Shown piece by piece: positions 18,668-26,627 of a stretch of DNA of 64,000 bases (position 1 is its first letter; every line of letters begins with the position of its first letter). Source of the stretch: Hyaloraphidium curvatum. Taxonomy: Eukaryota; Monoblepharomycota; Hyaloraphidiomycetes; Hyaloraphidiales; Hyaloraphidiaceae. The translations under genes were made by a program, and so were the position numbers. The notes below the pieces were generated by a model, which saw only the letters and a list, made by a program, of their open reading frames with translations, was not told the origin of the DNA and ran no database searches. The stretch covers positions 124,001 to 188,000 of the forward strand of contig JAIVFI010000004.1 in assembly GCA_025558095.1 (NCBI GenBank), written 5' to 3'.

Positions 18668-19687
18668 TCAGTCGTACAGCCCGCTCGGCTCCGCATCGGG
18701 CACCGGCACCGGCCCCGTTGGCCCCGGCCGCACGCGGATGTACTCCTCGAGCAAGGCGTCGTCGCCTTCAGGTCCCTGAACCCAGGAAGGGCCCTCCTTC
18801 GGGGGCACCGGGAAGCGGGGGAGCGGCGCCGGCGCCGGTCCGGGGAGGCCCTTGCCCTCGAAGGGGAGGGAATGCTTCCGGAGAGAGAGGGGCTCCTCGG
18901 GGGCGGGGGAGGCATGACCGACGCCGTCGAGGTCCCATTCCGAATCCGAGTCCGACTCCGAGTCCGACTCCTCGTCGAGGCTGTACTCCTCCGGCTCGGG
19001 CAGCTCTTCCGCGGGCAGCATCCCCTCGGGCACCTGGCCGTCCCCGACCACCCTCCACCTCACCTCCTTCATCCTCGCTTTGTGCTCATCCCCCGCCGCA
19101 TGCGAGAGCAGGTTGTTCCTGGTGCTGCACATGGTCCCGCACGCGATGCACCTGTAGTGCTTGCGCCCGCAGTGCGCCTCCCCCACCAGGTGCGCGATCA
19201 CGTTGCCCGAGGTGTCGCATTCCCCCGCTTCGAGCCTGGTGCTGCCCGCCGGGGGCGCGTGGCAGGCGCGGCAGCGCAAGGGGTCCGGGGACGGCCGGGC
19301 AAAGGGGCAGAGGTACAGGCACAGGCTTGCGCCGCAGCCGGGGCAGCGCCCGCCGCGGTGCATGTCGCCCCTCCGCTGCTCGCTGCCCATGTGGCGGGAC
19401 CTGAAGTGCGATGCGAGCAGGCAGTCCTCCTTGTCGTCGGCTTCGCGGCCCAGCAGGAGGGTGCCGGCTGCGTCCCGGCCGCGCACCCCGCGCACCGCCA
19501 GCCGTCCGTCGCCGCCGGGGGCGGGCACCGCGAGCACGGGCACCGCCGGGGATCCGCGGCATTCGAAGCGGGCGAGGTCGCAGCCGCGGCACGAGTTGTG
19601 CTTGCGGCAGCCCGAGGGCGCGTTGCGGGGGCGGGCGGCGGGGGCGGGTGGGGGGCGCGGGCGGCGCTGCGTGCGGCGGGGGGCCAT
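18668..19687 (-). CDS. Cys/His-rich zinc-binding-type protein, copy A (339 aa)
   Basis: I chose the ATG at 19687 because the protein then starts MAPRRTQRR, matching MAPRRTHRA of its paralogue at 21883-22956. After a basic Pro-rich N-terminus come several CxxC pairs (CRGC, CPGC, CRAC, CIAC). The last is followed by His at C2H2 spacing (YRCIACGTM, then LLSHAAGDEH). Highly conserved blocks shared with the paralogue include TLLLGREADDK, CLYLCPFA, and CDTSGN.[VA].AHLVGEAHCGRK. An acidic Asp/Glu/Ser region follows, and the protein ends PDAEPSGLYD, identical to the paralogue. I know no family with this layout. Zinc binding is inferred from cysteine spacing; a nuclear role is only a guess. Confidence 0.8.
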   Translation of the reverse strand: MAPRRTQRRPRPPPAPAARPRNAPSGCRKHNSCRGCDLARFECRGSPAVPVLAVPAPGGDGRLAVRGVRGRDAAGTLLLGREADDKEDCLLASHFRSRHMGSEQRRGDMHRGGRCPGCGASLCLYLCPFARPSPDPLRCRACHAPPAGSTRLEAGECDTSGNVIAHLVGEAHCGRKHYRCIACGTMCSTRNNLLSHAAGDEHKARMKEVRWRVVGDGQVPEGMLPAEELPEPEEYSLDEESDSESDSDSEWDLDGVGHASPAPEEPLSLRKHSLPFEGKGLPGPAPAPLPRFPVPPKEGPSWVQGPEGDDALLEEYIRVRPGPTGPVPVPDAEPSGLYD

Positions 19688-19833
19688 CGCGGGGATCGGG
19701 CGGTGATGGATGATGGATGGTGGCGCGGGACCGTGGTCGGGCTGGTTCTGGGAGCTCCCAGTCGCACAGCACTCGTTGAGGCTGAGTTTGATTGGACCCG
19801 CCATCCGCTTCCGCTTCCCTTCCCTTCCCTATC

Positions 19834-21636
19834 CTACACCGCGCTGGGATCGGGAAGCAGAATGCTCGCCAGCGGCGGCAGGCTCGCCTCGTTGGCCTTG
19901 GAGAGGGAGCCGATCGGCGGCCCGGCGAACGGCGGCAGCGTCGCGTCGGAGGAGGACGACGTCGAGGCCGCCGTGGGGGTCTGTTCCGGGGGATGGGGGC
20001 CGATGGGGGAAGGCAGCTCGCGCGAGTAGTCGATCAGCGAGGAGATGGATGCGCCGGTGGAGGATTGCCCGGGGGGCGGCATGAAGGCGTCGCCGCGGAG
20101 GTGGTCGGCGGGGTCGCGGGCCGGGAGGGGGAGCTCCGCGGACTCGTATTCGCGCAGCTTGGCCCGGAGCCGGTCGATCTCCTTGTCTTTGGCCCGCAGC
20201 TGCGATTCAAGCTCACGCTTGGCTTCCAGCACGCGACCGTAGTCGCCCTGCAGCGAGGCATGCGGCAAGGCCCGCGGGGAGGTGGGATCGTCGGGCTCCG
20301 CGAAGGCCGAGGGGCTGCTGCGACCCGGAACGGGGTCCGCGGCGGGCGGGCCGGAGGACGACGACGTCGCGGGGTGCCCCGCCCTCACGATCTCCTCCAA
20401 CCTCCTCCACACCTCCGCCCCGCCGTCCGCCGCCGCGGACGGCCAGCTCGCCGTCGTCCGCGGGGGCGGGCCGCGCGGGGGCCGCGAGCGCCCGCGCGAG
20501 ATGTCGGAGACGGTGGCGAGGGGGACTGGGTCGAGGAGGGGGTCGGGAGCGGGGGAGGGGGGGTGCAAAACGGCGGTGGAAACGTCGGTGGGGTTTTCCG
20601 AGGGCGGGTCCGCGAGGGTCTCCGAGTGGTGGTCCGCCGCGGTCTCTGACTGCTGGTCCTCCACCGGAATCCCCGAGTCTGGCCCCGCGGTGTGCCAGTA
20701 CAGCTCGAGCAGCACGTCCGCAAGCGTCTTGAGCTCCCAGTTCTCCTGTAGGATGCCGCGGAAAGCATGCCGCAGCTCGCCCACGGGCAGGGATTCCCAG
20801 TCTTCCCAGCCCTGCGGTGCCCATCCGTCGGAAACCCACGCCGATGGCGGGGGGATGCCGGCCTGCGCCCTCGGCTCCGCCAGCTGGGCCTCCAGATCGG
20901 CGATCCTCGCCCGCGCGGAGGCGGGGTCGGCCTGCGCGGCGGGTTCGGGCGGCGGGAGGAAGCGCGGCGCGGCGGGTGGGCGGCCGGCGTTGGCGGGCCG
21001 CGGCGCGGGGCCCGGGGCGGGGAAAGGAACGGGCACCGGGCGGCCCACAGTGAATGCGGGCCGGGGGGCGGGCGAGGGGCGCGGGCGGGCGTGTGCGGCG
21101 GGGCCAGGGGGGCGGTACAGGGAGGTTGAAGGGGGTTGGAACGGCGGGGGGCGGGGCCGGAGCGCAGGTGGGGCGGCGGGAGCGGGAGCGGCGGGCTCGG
21201 GTGCGGGCGAGGGCGACGCCGTCCGCGGCCGCTTGCGCCCAGGCGCCCTCGGCCCGTCGGCGGGGCAGACGTCCCCCTTGTGCCTCTTTGCCCAGCCAGG
21301 GTCGTTTGTCGAGACGGTGCGCTCTATGACGCAGCGGCAGCACCCCGAGAGGAAGTCCCTGTCGCCTGACGCGGGCGGGCGGCGCAGCAGGTGCGGCACG
21401 ATGTGGCGCCGGTCGGCCCTGTAGACTTCCAGACTGCCGATCGGCAGCGACCGCACTTGCGGGAGAGAGCCGACGGGCGCGCCGTCCAGCGCCGCGTCGA
21501 CGCGGCGGCGGTCCTCCGCCGCGAGCCCGCCGACGGCCGTCCAGCGCCGCCCGGATGACTTCCCCCGCGGCCGGCGCGGCTCCTCCTCCTCGCTGTCCTC
21601 CGACGACTCGGGATCCGCGGCTCCACGGGGTCCCAT
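19834..21636 (-). CDS. Pro-rich protein with C-terminal coiled coil, unknown function (600 aa)
   Basis: A single frame runs from ATG 21636. The N-terminus is acidic and then basic. Residues about 60-130 form an ordered segment with SLEVYRADRRHIVPHLLRR, FLSGCCRC and a late Cys. A long Pro/Ala-rich linker follows. Near residue 270 there is a short coiled coil (ARIADLEAQLAEPRAQ), then an ordered patch (ELRHAFRGILQENWELK), and near residue 490 a leucine-zipper-like helix (YGRVLEAKRELESQLRAKDK). It sits between two paralogous Cys/His-rich genes: 146 bp after it lies copy A on the same strand, and 246 bp separates its start from copy B's start. Its ordered N-terminal segment faintly resembles the tail of the LRR gene at 1-1498. 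No function is assigned. Confidence 0.65.
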   Translation of the reverse strand: MGPRGAADPESSEDSEEEEPRRPRGKSSGRRWTAVGGLAAEDRRRVDAALDGAPVGSLPQVRSLPIGSLEVYRADRRHIVPHLLRRPPASGDRDFLSGCCRCVIERTVSTNDPGWAKRHKGDVCPADGPRAPGRKRPRTASPSPAPEPAAPAPAAPPALRPRPPPFQPPSTSLYRPPGPAAHARPRPSPAPRPAFTVGRPVPVPFPAPGPAPRPANAGRPPAAPRFLPPPEPAAQADPASARARIADLEAQLAEPRAQAGIPPPSAWVSDGWAPQGWEDWESLPVGELRHAFRGILQENWELKTLADVLLELYWHTAGPDSGIPVEDQQSETAADHHSETLADPPSENPTDVSTAVLHPPSPAPDPLLDPVPLATVSDISRGRSRPPRGPPPRTTASWPSAAADGGAEVWRRLEEIVRAGHPATSSSSGPPAADPVPGRSSPSAFAEPDDPTSPRALPHASLQGDYGRVLEAKRELESQLRAKDKEIDRLRAKLREYESAELPLPARDPADHLRGDAFMPPPGQSSTGASISSLIDYSRELPSPIGPHPPEQTPTAASTSSSSDATLPPFAGPPIGSLSKANEASLPPLASILLPDPSAV

Positions 21637-21882
21637 CCCGACTCCCGACAGACTCTGGCGACAAGTAGGGATTGCTCAATTGCTCGACGGCCGACTGGAC
21701 GACTCCGCGTCTTAGAGGCTTAGAGCGAGGGGAGAGGCACAGCGAACTGGGGGCACCAGCCGCCCCCGACAAAAGGACGCCGGTCCCGCGCCGTCCCGCG
21801 CCATCTCTCCCGCGCCGCCTCCGACGCCACCGCCTTCGCACTTCCTCCAATCCGATCCGCCGCCCGCGACCCGCGACCCGCG

Positions 21883-22956
21883 ATGGCGCCGCGCCGCACG
21901 CACCGCGCCCGCGCCCGCGCCGCCCCGCTCCCTGCCCCGCGCCCCCGCAACGCGCCCTCCGCCTGCCCCAAATCCAACGAATGCCACGGCTGCGACGCCG
22001 CCCTCGCCAAGTGCAGCAGTGCCCCGCCGCTGCCCGTGCTCGCGGTGCCCGCCGCCGGCAAGCCCGGCCTCGCCGTCAGGGTGGTGCTCGGCACCGGCGC
22101 CGGCGGCACCCTCCTCCTGGGCCGCGAGGCCGACGACAAGACGGACTGCCTCGTCGCCGCGCACTTCAAGGCCGGGCACATGGACCGCCTGCGGCACGAG
22201 GGCACCTGCACAAAGTGCCGCGGGCGCATGTGCCTGTACCTCTGTCCCTTTGCCGTGCCCGCAGTCAGGCCGCTGCGCTGCCGCTCCTGCCACCCCGCCG
22301 ACGGCGACTCCAGGCTCGCGAGGGGCCAGTGCGACACATCGGGCAACGCCGTCGCGCACCTGGTCGGCGAGGCGCACTGCGGGCGCAAGCACTACCGCTG
22401 CGGTGCATGCGGGTCGACGAGCACCACCAGGAACAACTTCCTCAGGCACGCCGCGGGGAGGGCGCACAGGGAGGCCATGGGGGAGGTGAGGTGGAGGGTG
22501 GTCTCCGACCGCGTGGTCCCCGCGCCCCGGGAGGAACCGGTGGAGTTCTTCGTCGACGAGTCGGACGACGCCAGCGATCCCGGGTGGCCCCTCGAGGGCG
22601 CCGGACCCACCTCGCTCGAAGCCGGCGACCACCTGCCCCCGGTCCTCCACCTCCCCTGCGACATGTCTCTCTCCCTTCCGGACGCCCCGCTCGTCCCCAC
22701 CCTCGCCAAGGACTCCGCCGACTCCCTCCCCTCCTTCATCCCTGCCGCTCTCCCCCTCCCGCTCCCCCCCCTCGTCACCGAGAACCCCACCCCCGACCTC
22801 GAGTTTCTCCGCGCCGAGCTCGGCGACGGCTGCATCCGCGCGCTGCTCGCCGCCGCCCCCGCCTGCGACGCGTTCGACGAGTTCATCCGCATGCCCGGGG
22901 GGGAGGAGGAGGAGTCGGTGCTGCCGGACGCGGAGCCGAGCGGGCTGTACGACTGA
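21883..22956 (+). CDS. Cys/His-rich zinc-binding-type protein, copy B (357 aa)
   Basis: A single exon from ATG 21883. It is a paralogue of 18668-19687 along its first 230 residues: MAPRRTHRA start, CHGC, TLLLGREADDKTDCLVAAHF, CTKC, CLYLCPFA, CRSC, CDTSGNAVAHLVGEAHCGRK, then YRCGACGST and FLRHAAGRAH in C2H2-like spacing (C-x2-C-x12-H-x5-H). The C-terminal 120 residues differ from copy A in sequence and are Pro/Leu-rich. The last ten residues, PDAEPSGLYD, are identical, which suggests a functional terminal peptide. It is transcribed away from the coiled-coil gene at 19834-21636, with a 246-bp shared upstream region. Zinc binding is inferred; biological role unknown. Confidence 0.82.
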   Translation: MAPRRTHRARARAAPLPAPRPRNAPSACPKSNECHGCDAALAKCSSAPPLPVLAVPAAGKPGLAVRVVLGTGAGGTLLLGREADDKTDCLVAAHFKAGHMDRLRHEGTCTKCRGRMCLYLCPFAVPAVRPLRCRSCHPADGDSRLARGQCDTSGNAVAHLVGEAHCGRKHYRCGACGSTSTTRNNFLRHAAGRAHREAMGEVRWRVVSDRVVPAPREEPVEFFVDESDDASDPGWPLEGAGPTSLEAGDHLPPVLHLPCDMSLSLPDAPLVPTLAKDSADSLPSFIPAALPLPLPPLVTENPTPDLEFLRAELGDGCIRALLAAAPACDAFDEFIRMPGGEEEESVLPDAEPSGLYD

Positions 22957-23337
22957 ACAGGGACATGCGCTCGGCGGGAGGGACGTGGGATATACGAACG
23001 CACGCATGGAAGCAGCCGTAGCGCGTCGCATGTCGTAGTTGCATAAGCATGTACTCGCATCGTTGTTCCGAAATCAATGCTCAGAATCCGAAGCGCCGCC
23101 TCGTCCGTCCCGGTCACGATCCCTCTTCCAGAGCAGCACGCGACGACCAGCACTGCGCGGCAGCCGCGGCGGCGAACGGACAAAAGCGAACAAAGAAAGC
23201 GTGCGCGCCCGGAAACGAGACTACGGCACAGTTTAGCCAGCCAGCGTCCTTGCCGCACCGCACCCGCCCTTGTGCAGGTCTGGTCAGGTGGCGCTGCGGC
23301 AGATTATTCCACCCCTCTGCCCCCGTTCCCCTGTCCC
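22957..23337. other. intergenic, 381 bp
   Basis: This is the gap between copy B of the Cys/His family and the ThrE-like gene, both on the plus strand. Only short frames are present; no motif was recognised. Confidence 0.5.
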
Positions 23338-24798
23338 ATGGCATCCCCCGATGCCGCCGCGTGTGCCGTGCCCGTCTCCACGCCGTCGCCGCCCGCCCCG
23401 CCGGCGCGGCGCCGCGAGCTCGCCACGGACCTGAGCCGCGCCTTCCTCTCGCACGGCGGCTCGCTGTTTGGCGACGCGGCGGTGTTCGTGGCGATGGCCG
23501 CGGCGCTGCGGGTGCCCGGCGAGTTTGCCTTCGCCTCGGGCGGCGTGCTGCTGGTGCGGTTCTTCAAGGTGGACGGCGACCCGGGATGGGCTCCAGCGCA
23601 GGCGGCGCCGGACAAGGACGAGGGCGGAGAGGCAGCACGCTTTGCCCGCGAGCACCTCGAAACCCGCTTCCTGGCCACCACCCGCGCATTCGACCTCCGT
23701 CGCCTGGACCGCGTCACGGTCCTCATCGACGACGTCCTCGCCGGCGCCGGCGGCCCCGCAGGCCAGCCGCCAGAGTCCGAGGCCTACATCGACGCCATCC
23801 GCACCCGCCTGGACGACATCGCTAAGCTCCCGCCGCAGGTCCCCGCGTGGGCAAAGGACTGGCTCGTCCTGCCCTTGATCAGCTGCGGCATGGCGGCCAT
23901 GTTCTACAACGGCCCCTGGATCTCGTGCGTGCTCGCCCTGCCGCTGGGCTACGTGCAGAGCATCGTGAAGCACGCCATCAACGGCGGCAACCCCGTGCTG
24001 TCGCACCTCTACGGCTTCCTCACCGCGGCCGTGGTCGGCCTCCTCTCGGGATGCATCGTGGGTTCGGGGACCTTTGCCAACCAGGGCGTATGTTTCGGCA
24101 CCATTGGCCTCGCCGGAGTCGTGTGGTGCATCCCCGGGATCCCGCTGGTGCTATCGACGATGCAGCTGGCCTCGGCCGACGTCAGCATGGGCACCTCCAA
24201 CCTCGCCTTTGCGATCCTCACGGTTTTCCTCCTGGGCTTCGGCCTCGAATTCGGCCTGGAACTCTCGCTCCTGTTCGATCTCCCCGCCAAGCCGCAGCCC
24301 AACTGCGTCCCCGCGCAGGTCAACGGCTTCTGGTTCTTCCTCCTCTTCCCCCTCATTGGCATCCTGCACTGCATGGCCCTGGAGGTTCACTGGCCGTTGG
24401 GGTACCTCGTCACCGTACCGCCCGCCGGGCTCGCGTTCGGCGCGTGGTACGCGCTCCAGCTCATCCCGAGCATCAACAACGCCGGCGTCACGGGGTTCGG
24501 CTTCGTGCTCATGGTCGCCTCGGCCGCCGCATGCCTCCCCGCCTTCATCTACGCCCGCCTCACCCGCCATTCGGCCTTTCCCATCGTCTACATGGCGTTC
24601 CAGTTCATCGTCCCCGGCGGGCTCTCGCTCAAGCAGGCCCTGTCGGACTTTGGTTCGGCGGCGGGGTTCACGGGGGGCGAGTTCGCGGCCAAGGTGCTCG
24701 CCGGGGCGCTGGGGACGACGGTGGGCGCGTTCCTCGCGCACGCGGCGGTGTGGCCGAGGGTGGGGAATGGAGGGTGGAAGCCGGAGCCGTATCGGTGA
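23338..24798 (+). CDS. ThrE-like membrane transporter / pheromone-regulated membrane protein family (486 aa)
   Basis: The ATG at 23338 follows an upstream open stretch that is not protein-like. The N-terminal soluble part (about residues 25-175) has the ThrE_1 pattern: LSRAFLSHGGSLFGDAAVF, then an RFFKVDGDPGW segment, and LATTRAFDLRRLDRVTVLI. About ten hydrophobic segments follow in two sets, starting with DWLVLPLISCGMAAMF and ending with KVLAGALGTTVGAFLAHAA, as in the two-domain ThrE/YjjP-like family. In bacteria ThrE exports threonine and serine; fungal members (the Prm10 type) are membrane proteins of uncertain substrate. No intron is needed. Substrate and compartment cannot be read from sequence. 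Confidence 0.8.
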   Translation: MASPDAAACAVPVSTPSPPAPPARRRELATDLSRAFLSHGGSLFGDAAVFVAMAAALRVPGEFAFASGGVLLVRFFKVDGDPGWAPAQAAPDKDEGGEAARFAREHLETRFLATTRAFDLRRLDRVTVLIDDVLAGAGGPAGQPPESEAYIDAIRTRLDDIAKLPPQVPAWAKDWLVLPLISCGMAAMFYNGPWISCVLALPLGYVQSIVKHAINGGNPVLSHLYGFLTAAVVGLLSGCIVGSGTFANQGVCFGTIGLAGVVWCIPGIPLVLSTMQLASADVSMGTSNLAFAILTVFLLGFGLEFGLELSLLFDLPAKPQPNCVPAQVNGFWFFLLFPLIGILHCMALEVHWPLGYLVTVPPAGLAFGAWYALQLIPSINNAGVTGFGFVLMVASAAACLPAFIYARLTRHSAFPIVYMAFQFIVPGGLSLKQALSDFGSAAGFTGGEFAAKVLAGALGTTVGAFLAHAAVWPRVGNGGWKPEPYR

Positions 24799-25402
24799 TG
24801 GGTGGCGGTAGGGGGTGATCTATGTAATGGCAGTGGATACACCGGCGAACACACTTTCGTTTCCGGCTGTGGCTAGATGATCAGACGTCCGGCCGGGGAG
24901 CGGACGACGCTGAGGAGGGGGCTGTGGACTGGCCAGGGACGATCAGGCGGTTGATGACGAAGCGGACGCGGATGATATGATTGGGTTGCACCAAGACTTT
25001 GACGGAATCGCTCTGCTGACGACTCTCCGCAGGGGGTTCTTGTGCAGATACCGAATATTACTAGACGGGCACAACTTTGAGGGACCAGCGCAGGGACGGG
25101 CGAAGGGACCGCCGCAGCCTCGCTCCCCACATCGGGCAGAGACCTGTCGCTGAAGTTGTGCAGCGCCCCGCAGAATCTTCCTTTGCCGTGTTTACGAACC
25201 ATTCCAGCCGCTGTGGTTCTGCGGCACTCGTTGGGGCACTCGCGTCCCTCGCTCCCCCACGACCCCCAGGGACCGCGCTCACGCCGGGCAGCACTCGGAC
25301 TTTGACGTTACGGGTACACGGTCGTTTGCCGACTGCCCGGAGCCCCGCGACTGCCTTGGAGCCCACGCCGGGCCGGTCAAGGTCCCCCCTGACTCACGCA
25401 CC
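24799..25402. other. intergenic, 604 bp
   Basis: This is the gap between the ThrE-like gene and the choloylglycine-hydrolase-like gene, both on the plus strand. It is less GC-rich than its surroundings in its first half. No ORF of interest, RNA gene or repeat was seen. Confidence 0.5.
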
Positions 25403-26464
25403 ATGTGCACGGGCATCCGCCTGATCGCCAGCAACGGCGACGTCGTCTATGCCAGGACTCTCGAGTTCGACACTCCGCTCCCGGCCGCTCTCAGCTACGT
25501 GCCGCGCGGGCAGTCGTTCGTGGGCGTGACTGCGTCGGGCGAGGACGGCCGCAAGTGGAAGAATGCCCACGCCTTTGGCGGTTCTGTCTTCAAGAGCGAG
25601 ATGAACGGGGTCAACATTGACGGCGGCGACGATGGCATGAACGAGCACGGACTCGTGTGCGGCATCTTCAATCTCCCGGGCTTCACCGAGTTCACGCGGG
25701 TCACTGACGCCAACCGCGACAAGTGCATCGCCATCTGGCAGGTGGTTCCGTACATTCTCGGCAACTTCAAGACGTGCGCGGAAGTTCGCAAGGCGGTTGC
25801 CGAGTCCGACTTTGTCGTGGCGGACACTCTCTTCCCGTTCCCCGGCACCCCCGCAATCCTCCCCAATCACTGCCGGGTGGGCGATGCGTCAGGTGACACC
25901 ATCGTGCTCGAGTGGCACAAGGCGGGCGAATTGCCCCAGGTGTACCACTCCGAGACGGGCGTCATCACGAATAGCCCCGATTACCAGTGGCAGGTGAACA
26001 ACTGGAACCGCTTCAAGCACCTGTCACCGTACAACCCGTCGGGCCCCATCCATCCGGGCTCGCAGGATTACAAGCTGACAATGGGCAACGGCTACGTGGG
26101 CATGCCCGGCGGCAGCAACCCGCCCGACCGCTTCGTGCGCGCGTCGCTGTACGCCCGCGACACCTACCCCGGCGAGGACGGCGAGAGCGCCGTGTGGATC
26201 GCCTGGCACGTCATGAACCTGTTTGACATCCCGCCGGGGGTCATGCGCAACATCGAGGCCGAGACCAAGACCGAGAGCACCGAGTACAATCTCTGGACCT
26301 GCATTGCGGACACCAAGAACTTTGTCTACTACTTCCGCGGCTTCTACGACAACGGCATTTTCGAAATCGACTTCAAGAAGATGGACGCAACGGGCCCGAA
26401 GCGGCTGCAGTCGATGGCCGCGGCCGGCAAGGCGAGGCGCACGATCCCGGTTTTCACAGCCTGA
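25403..26464 (+). CDS. choloylglycine hydrolase / penicillin V acylase-like Ntn hydrolase (353 aa)
   Basis: The protein starts MCTGIRLIASNGDVVYARTL. Cys2, exposed when Met is removed, is the N-terminal nucleophile of this Ntn-hydrolase family (PF02275), and the Arg near residue 18 fits the conserved active-site Arg. Further landmarks are GMNEHGLVCGIFNLPG (conserved Asn), VITNSPDYQWQVNNW (conserved Asn) and PDRFVRASLYARD (conserved Arg). The enzymes hydrolyse amide bonds in conjugated bile salts, penicillin V or N-acyl homoserine lactones. There is no signal peptide and no intron, and the third-position GC looks lower than in neighbours. The family is mainly bacterial, so horizontal transfer is plausible. 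The physiological substrate here is unknown. Confidence 0.88.
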   Translation: MCTGIRLIASNGDVVYARTLEFDTPLPAALSYVPRGQSFVGVTASGEDGRKWKNAHAFGGSVFKSEMNGVNIDGGDDGMNEHGLVCGIFNLPGFTEFTRVTDANRDKCIAIWQVVPYILGNFKTCAEVRKAVAESDFVVADTLFPFPGTPAILPNHCRVGDASGDTIVLEWHKAGELPQVYHSETGVITNSPDYQWQVNNWNRFKHLSPYNPSGPIHPGSQDYKLTMGNGYVGMPGGSNPPDRFVRASLYARDTYPGEDGESAVWIAWHVMNLFDIPPGVMRNIEAETKTESTEYNLWTCIADTKNFVYYFRGFYDNGIFEIDFKKMDATGPKRLQSMAAAGKARRTIPVFTA

Positions 26465-26627
26465 ACCCGATGCGGCTCAATTAAGGACGGGACGCACAAC
26501 ACAGTGCTGCGTGCGAAGGTGGAGCATCCACTGTGTGGTAAATGTAACGCATTCTTGCACTAATGAAGAAATAGCACAACGACAAAGATCTGACAAAGCT
26601 CTACATTTCTTGTCCCACGCCTCCCCA

